A DNA stretch of 17,035 nt from JASBZA01 sp964392065 (GCA_964392065.1 CAYMOG010000032.1:1-17035); one strand, 5' to 3'; positions 1 to 7,950 are shown, counted from the first letter of the stretch. Notes: a model not told the origin generated them from the letters alone. Numbers and translations: made by a program.

Positions 1-17
1 AAGCTTTTAGAAATATC

Positions 18-46
18 TTGATAATGCATTTTTAGAAATGTATGAT
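18..46 (+). promoter_or_regulatory. upp promoter, sigma-A type
   Basis: A TTGATA -35 (18-23) and a TATGAT -10 (41-46) are separated by exactly 17 bp, each one base from consensus. Transcription would start near 53, giving a leader of about 22 nt before the upp start at 75. That is too short for a PyrR-type attenuator. The 10-bp word TTTTAGAAAT occurs at 5-14 and again at 30-39, on either side of the -35. Confidence 0.7.
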
Positions 47-74
47 AATAGAAATACTAGGAAGGAAATTTAAT

Positions 75-713
75 ATGAGTAACCAAGGAAATGTGTTTAT
101 TTTCGATCATCCATTGATTCAGCATAAAATTACATACTTAAGGGATAAAAATACAAATACAAAAGAATTTCGTGAGTTGGCAAATGAGGTTGCTATGCTC
201 ATGGGCTATGAGGTAACCAGAGACTTGCCCCTCATGCCGATTGAAGTGGAAACCCCTTTAGGAATAGCTAAGGCTATGGTTCTAGAAGGGAAGAAACTAA
301 CTTTAGTACCGATTTTAAGAGCTGGTTTAGGTATGGTAGATGGGATGCTTCGCTTAGTTCCCTCAGCCAAAGTCGGTCATATAGGTATCTATAGAGATCC
401 AGAGACTATGTTACCTGTTGAATATTATTGTAAGCTACCTGAAGATGCTGCGGATAGAGAAGTAATCCTTTTAGATCCTATGTTAGCAACCGGAGGTAGT
501 GCTTCCGCTTCTATTGATTTCCTAAAGGAAAGAGGCATTACACATATTCGTTTTGTGTGTTTAATCGCAGCCCCAGAAGGAATTAAATTTTTGCAAGAAC
601 AGCATCCTGAAGTTCCTATTTACTGTGCTTGTTTAGACGAACGCCTCAATGATCATGGTTATATTGTTCCTGGTTTAGGTGACGCAGGTGATAGACTTTT
701 TGGCACAAAATAA
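75..713 (+). CDS. upp: uracil phosphoribosyltransferase
   Basis: This cytosolic salvage enzyme joins uracil to PRPP to make UMP. The 212-residue product has the usual family length. The PRPP-binding loop is at residues 129-143 (VILLDPMLATGGSAS), and the uracil-contacting C-terminal motif GYIVPGLGDAGDR is at about 195-207. The family segment PILRAGLGM is at 79-87. The start at 75 is preferred because AGGAAGG lies at 59-65 with good spacing. An in-frame ATG at 42 lies inside the -10 element and cannot be on the main transcript. The gene is monocistronic, with its own promoter and a hairpin terminator, and it converges with the pilus cluster. The family call is secure. Confidence 0.97.
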   Translation: MSNQGNVFIFDHPLIQHKITYLRDKNTNTKEFRELANEVAMLMGYEVTRDLPLMPIEVETPLGIAKAMVLEGKKLTLVPILRAGLGMVDGMLRLVPSAKVGHIGIYRDPETMLPVEYYCKLPEDAADREVILLDPMLATGGSASASIDFLKERGITHIRFVCLIAAPEGIKFLQEQHPEVPIYCACLDERLNDHGYIVPGLGDAGDRLFGTK

Positions 714-733
714 AGTAATTTGTCATTAAGTTT

Positions 734-768
734 AAGCTGATTTCTTCCCATAGGAAATCAGCTTTTTT
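734..768 (+). terminator. intrinsic terminator of upp
   Basis: An 11-bp perfect stem pairs AAGCTGATTTC (734-744) with GAAATCAGCTT (754-764) across a 9-nt loop, and a T run continues to 768. The stop codon of the convergent minus-strand gene (767-769) overlaps the T tract. The hairpin may also stall the opposing transcript, but in that direction the bases after the stem are A-rich, so termination would be weaker. Confidence 0.88.
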
Positions 769-1984
769 ATTGGACTTTAAATCGTAAATGTAAATTCCTT
801 ACTTTTAATGTACATTCATCAGGTAATAAATAATCTTCATAACGATAAAGCATTCTATCCATTAGATAAACGGTGTCTGAATTACTCAACGCTTGGCAGT
901 AGAAGCTACCTGCTCTTTGGCAAATTCTTAACGTTAATTCTTCCTTTTCGGAAGGAAGATAGAGATCAACTTTGTTCTTAATAGAACCAATGAGATATTC
1001 ATTTTGATAGATTTGCCACGTGAATTTCTGGTTAGAGAGTAGTCGTTTGGAGTTTAAAACACTTATGCTCGCACGTCTCATAGTTACAATAGGATTGGCA
1101 TTGGCGACGATGTCTAGTTGAGGCTCTATTTTTTGTTCTTTACTTGATTCTACAATCTTCCTAATGGAGTACTGCGAATTTGGAAGTAATAGGAGAATCA
1201 TTTGCCAAACTAAGAGTATTGCTATTATTGCAACTTGGAAAGTGAGTACCCATAATGGTAGGTGCCCAGATAATTTCTCGAATAGGAAAATACTCGCTAA
1301 AATAATGAATTGTACGAATAATAAGAATATAGGGTAATTGATTTTTCGCAGACTTTGAAAATTTGGCAGATTATTGATTGGATTCCAAATTTTTATTTTT
1401 GAAATTGAAATTCTTTTCCGCGTATGTGGTAGAACATCCAGTAAAAAGCTTTCCCCTTCTTTGGCAGCTTCTAATAAGCGTATTTGCTCCATTTTTGAAG
1501 ATTTCTTATCGAGTTTAAAGTAACTTTCTAATAACAAAGTAAACAAATTATTTCTATTGTTATTTGTCTCTAAAATTTTATGTTCGACTTTAAATGGTAA
1601 ATAAATTATTTTCACACTTACTAAAGCATCTTCTTCTTTTGAATTAAAAACGAAAATTAATGAGGGGTCTAGAAGCATTCTATTTCTATCTAGAATACTT
1701 TTATCTAGCAATATAAAAGCATTACATAATTCTCTAATTATTTTGAGAACAAGATCACACCGATTATTCTCTTGTATAAAAGATTGAAGGGATCTGCCTT
1801 TACTTACATCACAATAAATACTTCTTCCAGAGTAGCTTTCATATTCTTTCCATTGCATAAAATACTTATTCTGACTGGTATTTAGCCAAGTTTTCACATA
1901 ATGCTCGAAATGCAATTTTTCTTTACTTTGGTAAACTAAGTATTCTTTACCTTCATTTGTGTGTTTCAATTCAAATCCCTTCAT
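767..1984 (-). CDS. DUF6382-type membrane protein with degenerate FHA-like C-terminus (Tad pilus cluster)
   Basis: This is the last gene of the pilus cluster. The N-terminal ~190 residues resemble the DUF6382 domain found beside clostridial Tad loci: note IYCDVSKGRSLQSF near 56-69 and MLLDPSLIFVF near 103-113. Two membrane helices follow at about 217-235 and 243-267. The last ~75 residues keep the outline of an FHA domain (IGSIKNKVDLYLP, then a late LPDECTLKVRNLHLRF) but lack the Ser-Arg/His-Ala phosphothreonine-binding core, so phosphopeptide binding is doubtful. ATG 1984 (405 aa) is chosen because AGGGTGAT sits just upstream. A GTG at 1993 would add three residues and overlap the pilin stop. 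The role is unknown, presumably accessory or regulatory at the pilus machine. Confidence 0.7.
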   Translation of the reverse strand: MKGFELKHTNEGKEYLVYQSKEKLHFEHYVKTWLNTSQNKYFMQWKEYESYSGRSIYCDVSKGRSLQSFIQENNRCDLVLKIIRELCNAFILLDKSILDRNRMLLDPSLIFVFNSKEEDALVSVKIIYLPFKVEHKILETNNNRNNLFTLLLESYFKLDKKSSKMEQIRLLEAAKEGESFLLDVLPHTRKRISISKIKIWNPINNLPNFQSLRKINYPIFLLFVQFIILASIFLFEKLSGHLPLWVLTFQVAIIAILLVWQMILLLLPNSQYSIRKIVESSKEQKIEPQLDIVANANPIVTMRRASISVLNSKRLLSNQKFTWQIYQNEYLIGSIKNKVDLYLPSEKEELTLRICQRAGSFYCQALSNSDTVYLMDRMLYRYEDYLLPDECTLKVRNLHLRFKVQ

Positions 1985-1989
1985 ACTTA

Positions 1990-2184
1990 TCACCCTAATA
2001 CTTCAAAAATACTACTGTCTGAAAAAACGGTACCAAATAGTTGATTGGCAAATGCTTTTAGTTCTTGATTGAATAGTAATGCCACGGCTAAAAGGACAGC
2101 AATGACAATTACAATCTCTAATACTTGAGAACCTTTCTCTTCTTTGATAAAGGTTGATGCTTTAAGTTTTTGTAGTAATTTCAT
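1990..2184 (-). CDS. Flp1-type type IVb pilin, major pilin candidate
   Basis: A 64-residue prepilin. A short basic leader ends in EEKG (15-18), and the predicted processing site is Gly18-Ser19. Glu23 then falls at position +5 of the mature protein, as in type IV pilins, followed by one hydrophobic helix (about 24-39) and a short polar tail. Size and layout match Flp/Flp1 pilins of Tad systems. The ribosome binding site is very strong (CCTCCT on the plus strand at 2193-2198), fitting a highly made fibre subunit. The gene sits just after the TadBC-like gene and just before the DUF6382 gene. The prepilin peptidase needed for cleavage is not in this window. The pilin class is fairly secure; calling it the major subunit is inference. 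Confidence 0.82.
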   Translation of the reverse strand: MKLLQKLKASTFIKEEKGSQVLEIVIVIAVLLAVALLFNQELKAFANQLFGTVFSDSSIFEVLG

Positions 2185-2209
2185 ATGGTTTACCTCCTAA
2201 ATGTTTTGC

Positions 2210-2267
2210 GCGCATTTATAGTTTAGCGGCTAATCCATCCACATTTCTTAGCTAAAAACCTACAATT
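2210..2267 (-). promoter_or_regulatory. putative pilin promoter and upstream motif
   Basis: The 85-bp gap before the pilin holds the minus-strand word AATTGTAGGTTTTT (2267-2254) and, about 33 bp downstream, a TATAAA-like -10 (2220-2215). No convincing -35 is visible. The same 14-bp word lies upstream of the first gene of the cluster at 5864-5851, suggesting shared control of the pilin and the assembly genes by an activator. Confidence 0.35.
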
Positions 2268-2269
2268 TT

Positions 2270-3748
2270 CTAGAATTGGAAGTAAGGAAGGATAGGGGCG
2301 ATACTTATAAGCATTACTGCAAATAGGTTCATTAGCATGGGTACTAAGTAATTATTACTTTTGCGAGCGATTTGCTTTTTGGCTTCTTCCTCTAAAATAT
2401 GTTGAAACTGTTGATTTTGTAAGTCCAAGAGTTCAAGATCCTCACGATTTCCAGTATAGGCATGGAGTTTCAATAGGTGGAGATACATAGATACTTCAGG
2501 AAAATCTATGTTACTCGCAAAGTTGTTTAAACTATTATCAAGAGAGTTTTGATTAAGAAGTTCAAGATTTATGCGTTTTATTTCTGGGCGTAGAGGGAAG
2601 TTTTCGCCAAGATTATCTTCTATTGTTGCTAATGCATATTCTACTGACATACCCGATTTCAGACATAATATTAAGTACTGAAAGAACTGTCCTAAGCTGG
2701 CGATTTGTTGTTCTCGATATTCTTTAAAATTTTCAATTAAACGATAATCAGGGTAGAGAAAAATTAAGAAAAAGATGAGAATACTAAGGATGACTGGCAA
2801 TCCATTAATCCAAGTGAAACCTGTAAGTATTAGTGCGTAAAAAAAGAATCGTATACGCTTTTTATTTTGTAAATAGCGTATTTGGTCTTTCTTTAAATTT
2901 CCAGTTACATCGTAGTGGTGGAGACTGCGTTCAACTTTACTTCGTAGAAAGAATAAAAGAAGGAGATTATTTTCATTACTTTTGATAGGGCCTTTCGTCT
3001 TCTTATTGTTTATTCTTCTTATTTTCTCCATTGGCCAGAATATTCGTTTTATAAAAATCAGGGAACCAATAAAAAGAGCATAAGCAAGAAGTAGTAGGTT
3101 TTGACTTTGGGCATTATGAAAAGCATTACTGTAAAATTCCATTGCAGTGTTTTTTAAGAAAAAAATGATTAAAACTGGCATCATAAGGAGAGATAAAGAT
3201 TCGATTAAGCTCTTGCTTTTTTCAGCTGCAATACTTTCTTCTCTTTTAAGTATTTCTCTTAGGTTTCTCTCGAAACCTTGAAATAGACTTTTTACTTGTT
3301 TTCCCATCAGACTCGGATTGTTCAATAGTAGGAAAAAGGCTTGTGACTCAGGACAAGGGAAGAGTTCAGTTAATAATGGAAGATTATCTTGAAAGTCTTT
3401 ATGCAGTTCAAGTCCTAGTTTCGCCTTGCGTAGAGATTTTTTCTGATATGGAAATTTCGTTCTTACGAGCAAAGAATCAAGAGCCTGTTTCATGGAGATG
3501 TGAAGACTGTCCCCCATGTTTATGTGACTCAAGCAAACTTGTGTAAAGAGTTGTAGAGATTGCCTAGCGTACTTTCTTTCAAAATATCTATACATAGAAA
3601 AAAAGACAGGAACAATAATGGCTGATGAGAGTAAGCTGAGTATTATCCTGATTATATGAACAAGTGTAAAAAGGGAAACTAAGGGCCAGAAAATTGGTGT
3701 TAATATAAATATTAAAATCATTTTAATTATGAGTACTTGGTTTTTCAT
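2270..3748 (-). CDS. TadB-TadC fusion-like pilus platform protein with two T2SSF domains
   Basis: The Tad platform proteins TadB and TadC are normally separate. This 492-residue protein has two halves that each resemble a type II secretion F domain. Half one has N-terminal membrane helices at about 5-30 and 36-52, a cytoplasmic domain at about 60-180, and helices at about 183-199 and 217-234. Half two has helices at about 300-315 and 317-332, a domain at about 350-465 with LILCLKSGMSVEYAL (359-373) and FPEVSMYLHLLKLHAYTGN (416-434), and a closing helix at 467-489. The start overlaps the CpaF stop in an ATGA, so translation is probably coupled. It should form the inner-membrane platform driven by CpaF. 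No frameshift or internal stop is seen at the junction. Confidence 0.78.
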   Translation of the reverse strand: MKNQVLIIKMILIFILTPIFWPLVSLFTLVHIIRIILSLLSSAIIVPVFFSMYRYFERKYARQSLQLFTQVCLSHINMGDSLHISMKQALDSLLVRTKFPYQKKSLRKAKLGLELHKDFQDNLPLLTELFPCPESQAFFLLLNNPSLMGKQVKSLFQGFERNLREILKREESIAAEKSKSLIESLSLLMMPVLIIFFLKNTAMEFYSNAFHNAQSQNLLLLAYALFIGSLIFIKRIFWPMEKIRRINNKKTKGPIKSNENNLLLLFFLRSKVERSLHHYDVTGNLKKDQIRYLQNKKRIRFFFYALILTGFTWINGLPVILSILIFFLIFLYPDYRLIENFKEYREQQIASLGQFFQYLILCLKSGMSVEYALATIEDNLGENFPLRPEIKRINLELLNQNSLDNSLNNFASNIDFPEVSMYLHLLKLHAYTGNREDLELLDLQNQQFQHILEEEAKKQIARKSNNYLVPMLMNLFAVMLISIAPILPYFQF

Positions 3749-4887
3749 TCCAATCCTTCTTTCTTATATATAACTTCGAGTTGAAATCCTTCTTTTTCGT
3801 GGGATGAAATTTCACATACTTCATCTATATATCGGATACCTTCAGCATTTCTTTCAATATGAACAAGAATATCGAAAGAGTCTGATAGTTGACGTAAAAT
3901 CATGTGATAATCTAATTTGGAACTCGATAAGATTAGGTCAGCAGTTCGACGTAACATGCTTTGGCAATCATTTCCATGTACCGTACACAAAGTACCAGGA
4001 TGGCCACTCATGGCGGCTTGAAGCATATCGTAGGCTTCCTCACCTCGGACCTCTCCGACAATAATGCGGTCAGGACGCATGCGCAAAGCGTTTCGTATTA
4101 AAGCACTGCTTGTTATGGCCTCTGATCCGTCTGGGCCTTGCTCTCGAGTACATAGCTTTATCCAATTGGTTTTATTTTGTAATTGTAATTCTGGAGAATC
4201 TTCAATAGTAATAATTCTTTCTTTTTCTGGTATGTAAGCTGATAAAATATTTAATAAGGTAGTTTTCCCGGTGCCTGTACCTCCACCAATGATGATGGCT
4301 TTTTTTGATTTCACTGCAGCAATTAAATAATTGGCGAGTTCATAATCTAAGAAATGCATCTCGATTAAATTGTGTAAATTAGGTTTTAAACCAGAGAACT
4401 TTCTTATGGTTAATATTGCGCTCCCTTGAGATATTGGTGGAAGAACAGCATTAGCCCTAGACCCGTCAGGTAGGCGTAAACTATTCATAGGAAAGCTGTT
4501 AGACAGAGGAACATTATGTTTAGCAAAGAAGCTTGTAATAATATTTTCAAGATCCTTTGTATTGCGAAAACGTTCAGGACTTCGGAAAAGTTTACCGAAT
4601 TTCTCAAAGAAGATTTCCTCAGGACTATTGACCATAATTTCAGTTATGTCTGGATCATCAAGATAAGATTGTAAAATGTCTAAGCGGCGAAAGCGATTAA
4701 AAATGCGTTCTTCTAAATCCGTACGTGCTTGAAAATCTAATTTGCTTTCGGTTTCCCTTTTGCTTAATACCCAAGATATTATTCTACGCACATTAATATC
4801 ATCAATATCCTCCTCACTAAGTAAGGTCTCGTATACTCTGTTGCATATTTCTTCATATTCTATGGATTCATAAAATTTATCTTTCAT
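3745..4887 (-). CDS. CpaF/TadA-family pilus assembly ATPase
   Basis: A cytoplasmic secretion ATPase that powers pilus assembly through the platform protein. It shows Walker A GGTGTGKTT (202-210), the Asp box ITIEDSPELQL (226-236), the segment NALRMRPDRIIVGEVRGEEA with Walker B (266-285), and the His box CTVHGN (301-306). The N-terminal domain carries LDDPDITEIMVNSPEEIFFE (76-95), typical of CpaF. At 380 residues it is near the short end for the family, since the N-terminal extension is small. All the nucleotide-site motifs are intact, in contrast to the neighbouring TadZ-like protein. It starts 11 bp after the TadZ-like gene and overlaps the platform gene by 4 bp, indicating one operon. Confidence 0.93.
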   Translation of the reverse strand: MKDKFYESIEYEEICNRVYETLLSEEDIDDINVRRIISWVLSKRETESKLDFQARTDLEERIFNRFRRLDILQSYLDDPDITEIMVNSPEEIFFEKFGKLFRSPERFRNTKDLENIITSFFAKHNVPLSNSFPMNSLRLPDGSRANAVLPPISQGSAILTIRKFSGLKPNLHNLIEMHFLDYELANYLIAAVKSKKAIIIGGGTGTGKTTLLNILSAYIPEKERIITIEDSPELQLQNKTNWIKLCTREQGPDGSEAITSSALIRNALRMRPDRIIVGEVRGEEAYDMLQAAMSGHPGTLCTVHGNDCQSMLRRTADLILSSSKLDYHMILRQLSDSFDILVHIERNAEGIRYIDEVCEISSHEKEGFQLEVIYKKEGLE

Positions 4888-4898
4888 AAGTCAGTTCC

Positions 4899-5789
4899 TC
4901 AATCCATCTCCCAGGGTCTCATCTGTGCATTTATAGGTAGTAGACCTACTAAAGTTGCAAGTTCTTCCTGAAGCATTTCACTTTGGGCATAATGTTCAGG
5001 AAGTTTATAGAGCATTTCTGAACTTAAGCTAGCTAAGATTTTTAGAGCTTGAAATGGCACCATACGAGCAAATACGAAGATCTTCCATTTGTTCTTGTAG
5101 TGTTCTCTACACCAGGAACTTAAATAAGCTATCGTTTTGCGCAAATACTCGACTGGTGCCAAAAACCAGTCGTCAGATCGTTTGGCCAAGACGAGACGCA
5201 AGACATGATGGTCCTCCGGCCATGGTTCTAAATATTTAGAAATAGTGTCGACATTCACTTTTTCTAGTGATAAATCCAGTAAATAGTTTGGTGCCGATAC
5301 CGAACTGGGAGTATAGGTGAACATTGGTCCAATTTCTAAGAGAATAACCTTTGTTCCAGCTTTTTTCGCTCGGTATATTTCTAATTTGAAATTCGTAATT
5401 TCTAATAGATCTAAACTATAACTAATATATGTTCTAATGGGGCTTATAGTACTTTTAATAAGATCTGATTTTTCTAGGGCATACGCAATAGGGTCAAGAA
5501 TTTCTTGAATTGGTCCTAGGCGTAAAATGATTTTATCTTGGGAGTTTCCAAGTACAAGGCCAAAGGGCAAAGCATCACGTAAAACTAATACATTCGCATT
5601 AGGCTTGAAATCAGGAAAAAAATCTAGTGTATAAATTAAAAGATAATTTCTATCCTTTAAATCTTCCACTGCCTCCCAACTATCAAGATTGGTATAAGTT
5701 CTTATTTCAATGGAAGCATCCAAACTAAGGATATGTTGGGTTAGCACTTCTAAGTAGTCAAAATCGGGATCTATAATATCTATTTGCAT
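4899..5789 (-). CDS. TadZ/CpaE-like protein lacking the P-loop
   Basis: First gene of the pilus cluster. TadZ/CpaE proteins are a receiver-like domain joined to a ParA/MinD-like ATPase and place the pilus machine in the cell. Residues 1-110 look receiver-like (MQIDIIDPDFDYLEVL at the start, as in an aspartate-pocket strand). From about 116 the ParA-like part can be lined up by SPIRTYISYSL, a small gap, then AGTKVILLEIGP (144-155), which matches the usual strand after the P-loop. However, the GGxGKT residues are absent, and I see no other Walker A. LAPVEYLRKTIAYLSSWCREH (210-230) also fits late TadZ sequence. It is probably a pseudo-ATPase scaffold. The call rests on weak similarity plus position. 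The TAGGAGGTG ribosome binding site is strong. Confidence 0.55.
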   Translation of the reverse strand: MQIDIIDPDFDYLEVLTQHILSLDASIEIRTYTNLDSWEAVEDLKDRNYLLIYTLDFFPDFKPNANVLVLRDALPFGLVLGNSQDKIILRLGPIQEILDPIAYALEKSDLIKSTISPIRTYISYSLDLLEITNFKLEIYRAKKAGTKVILLEIGPMFTYTPSSVSAPNYLLDLSLEKVNVDTISKYLEPWPEDHHVLRLVLAKRSDDWFLAPVEYLRKTIAYLSSWCREHYKNKWKIFVFARMVPFQALKILASLSSEMLYKLPEHYAQSEMLQEELATLVGLLPINAQMRPWEMD

Positions 5790-5807
5790 GTGGCACCTCC
5801 TATAAAA

Positions 5808-5864
5808 AGTATAAAAGGAAGAGGCGAAGATAAACTGAAGAAAAACCTACAAAAACCTACAATT
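5808..5864 (-). promoter_or_regulatory. putative pilus operon promoter with tandem 10-bp activator-like repeats
   Basis: On the minus strand, the 10-bp unit GTAGGTTTTT occurs twice in perfect tandem (5860-5841), followed by a TATACT -10 (5813-5808) just ahead of the ribosome binding site. The -35 position (about 5836-5831, AGTTTA) is poor. A weak -35 preceded by helical-turn-spaced repeats is the layout of an activator-dependent promoter. A related TTGTAGATTTTT lies on the plus strand at 5888-5899, facing metK. Confidence 0.4.
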
Positions 5865-6013
5865 GTTGTTTCGTGAAATGTCGGATTTTGTAGATTTTTA
5901 GTATTCGATGAAGTAAGGGTCCGTGTTAGAATGATATAAAAGATTTTTGTTTGGAAAATATACGAAGACTACTGTAACATAGACCAAGCTAGAAAGAATT
6001 GAAGGAGATAAGA

Positions 6014-7195
6014 ATGACAGATAATCGTTATTTATTTACATCAGAATCGGTTACAGAGGGACACCCTGATAAAGTTTGCGACCAGATAGCCGATCAAATA
6101 CTAGATGAAATTCTCGCAGAAGATCCCAATGCTAGGGTTGCTTGTGAATGTATAGCAACAACTGGGATGGTTTATATAGTTGGAGAAATTACCACGGATT
6201 GCTATGTGGATATTCCTAAAGTTGCTAGAACGGTGATTGCGGAAATTGGATATAATTCGTCGGATTTAGGTTTCGATGCGGAAACATGTGGCGTACTTAC
6301 TGCAATTGATGAACAATCTTCGGATATTGCCCAGGGTGTGAATCAAGCTTATGACTCAGAGGAATCCGCTACGGGTGCAGGTGACCAGGGTATGATGTTT
6401 GGTTATGCGTGTAATGAGACCGAAGATTATATGCCATTACCCATCAGCTTAGCGCATACTTTGACTAAAAAGTTGGCCGAAGTTAGAAAGAAAGGTATCC
6501 TGGATTACATTAGACCTGATGGTAAGGCGCAAGTAACTGTAGAGTATCTAAATGGGGCTGTAGAAAGGGTTCATACTGTAGTAGTTTCTACTCAGCATGC
6601 ACCTGAAATTGAAACTAGCAAATTAAGAGAAGATATTTTCAAGGAAGTTATTGCGCCATGTATTCCAGAAGAATTACTAGATGATGAAACTGAAATTCTC
6701 ATTAACCCTACAGGACGCTTCGTTCTGGGGGGACCTAGAGCAGATTCCGGTTTAACGGGACGGAAAATTATAGTAGATACATACGGAGGTTCAGCTCCTC
6801 ATGGTGGTGGTTCATTTTCTGGCAAGGATCCTACAAAAGTAGACCGCTCCGCGTCCTATATTGCTCGTTATGCAGCCAAAAATGTCGTTGCAGCGGGCTT
6901 AGCAACTCAATGTATGATTGAAATCGCTTATGCTATTGGTGTTGCAGAACCTGTTTCTATTTTCGTGGATACGAAGGGGACTGGTAAACTTTCAGATGAT
7001 AAGATTGCAACAATTCTTGGAGAAGTCATAGACTTTACTCCGAATGGTATTATTGACACTTTGGATTTGCGCAGACCTATTTATAGGCAAACGGCTAGTT
7101 ATGGACACTTTGGTCGTAAGGACTTGGATTTGCCATGGGAGAGATTAGATCGAGTTGAAGCTATCCAGAAGGAAGCTAAAAACTATATGGAATAG
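6014..7195 (+). CDS. metK: S-adenosylmethionine synthetase (methionine adenosyltransferase)
   Basis: Makes S-adenosylmethionine from methionine and ATP in the cytosol. The 393 residues are close to the family norm. Hallmarks are GHPDK with catalytic His17 (16-20), GAGDQG (121-126), and the phosphate loop GGGSFSGKDPTK (264-275). The ATG at 6014 is chosen because AAGGAGAT sits at 6003-6010; a TTG at 5999 lies upstream of that site. comFC starts 5 bp after the stop. The 120-bp leader shows no S-box or SMK-box that I can recognise, so control by SAM is not evident. Confidence 0.97.
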   Translation: MTDNRYLFTSESVTEGHPDKVCDQIADQILDEILAEDPNARVACECIATTGMVYIVGEITTDCYVDIPKVARTVIAEIGYNSSDLGFDAETCGVLTAIDEQSSDIAQGVNQAYDSEESATGAGDQGMMFGYACNETEDYMPLPISLAHTLTKKLAEVRKKGILDYIRPDGKAQVTVEYLNGAVERVHTVVVSTQHAPEIETSKLREDIFKEVIAPCIPEELLDDETEILINPTGRFVLGGPRADSGLTGRKIIVDTYGGSAPHGGGSFSGKDPTKVDRSASYIARYAAKNVVAAGLATQCMIEIAYAIGVAEPVSIFVDTKGTGKLSDDKIATILGEVIDFTPNGIIDTLDLRRPIYRQTASYGHFGRKDLDLPWERLDRVEAIQKEAKNYME

Positions 7196-7200
7196 TATTT

Positions 7201-7950
7201 ATGTTGAAACGCGTACGTGCCGTTCGATGGAAATATACAGTAGAAAAACTATGGGAAGATATTTTCCCCAATATATGTTCATATTGCCATAGAGGTTTAA
7301 AGGAAGGGGCTTATCCACCAGGGATTTGCTCCTTTTGTTTTTCTGGTCTGAGCCTGAGGCCAAAGGAACGTAATTTTATTTTACTGAAGAATCCTGGGAA
7401 TGCTTTAGACAATAAACATTATCCTTTATATGCGTTAGCTTACTATCAAGAGGATATTAGACATGGAATTCGAGCGCTTAAATTCCATGATCGTGTAGAT
7501 TTTTCTAAAAGTTTAGGAGGGTTAATGGCTATATTTTTTCATGAAGTCTTAAAAGACTATCAGAACGATGTGACACCGAAAATAATTGCCCTCCCCCTTC
7601 ATTCAAAAAGGGCCAGAGAAAGAGGGTATAATCAGGTAAAATTAGTATTAGAGGAAATGCAGAAACATATTCACGTGGACGATTGGTCTTATTTGATGCA
7701 TAGAGAGAAGTCAACTAGACGTCAATCGGAGTGTGGAACGAGACAAGAGCGTGTGGCGAATATTAGTAATGCATTTCAGATTAGTCAGCCAGAACGATTA
7801 GAAAATCAAACCGTTTGGTTGATGGATGATGTGGTGAGTTCTGGAGCTAGTATGTGGGAGGGGGCAGAGGCTTTGGCCGCTACAAATGCTCAGGTACGCT
7901 TACTTGCCATAGCTAGTAACATGCGAACAGATTATAAGGAGAATATATGA
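7201..7950 (+). CDS. comFC: ComFC-type phosphoribosyltransferase-fold competence protein
   Basis: ComFC proteins act inside the cell in transformation, helping to handle incoming single-stranded DNA with the ComFA helicase. Seen here: a zinc-ribbon with two Cys pairs (C26/C29 and C43/C46), the segment IIALPLHSKRARERGYNQ (128-145), and the PRPP-loop-like VWLMDDVVSSGAS (205-217). Length (249 aa) suits the family. comFA is not adjacent; instead the gene lies between metK and galM, 5 bp after metK and overlapping galM by 4 bp. The start at 7201 has no clear Shine-Dalgarno, so translation may depend on metK readthrough or re-initiation. GntX-type naming is also possible. Confidence 0.87.
   Translation: MLKRVRAVRWKYTVEKLWEDIFPNICSYCHRGLKEGAYPPGICSFCFSGLSLRPKERNFILLKNPGNALDNKHYPLYALAYYQEDIRHGIRALKFHDRVDFSKSLGGLMAIFFHEVLKDYQNDVTPKIIALPLHSKRARERGYNQVKLVLEEMQKHIHVDDWSYLMHREKSTRRQSECGTRQERVANISNAFQISQPERLENQTVWLMDDVVSSGASMWEGAEALAATNAQVRLLAIASNMRTDYKENI

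Noticed and set aside
42..74. Upstream in-frame ATG extending upp by 11 residues
   Set aside because: It lies within the -10 element and lacks a ribosome binding site; the ATG at 75 has AGGAAGG at proper spacing and gives the normal family N-terminus.
2254..2267. SigH-type promoter (AGG...GAAT) in the shared pilus motif
   Set aside because: The AGGTTTTT core looks like a -35, but no GAAT -10 occurs at the needed distance at either copy.
3343..3546. Plus-strand open frame inside the platform gene
   Set aside because: It lies antisense within a long gene with clear family features, has no ribosome binding site and codes for nothing recognisable; the other antisense frames at 9748-10290, 15392-15670 and 15820-16149 are rejected for the same reason.
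5999..6013. TTG start for metK
   Set aside because: It would place the Shine-Dalgarno AAGGAGAT inside the coding region; the ATG at 6014 fits both the ribosome binding site and the family start.
5865..6013. SAM-responsive riboswitch in front of metK
   Set aside because: I could not find S-box or SMK-box core sequences or a terminator/anti-terminator pair in this leader.
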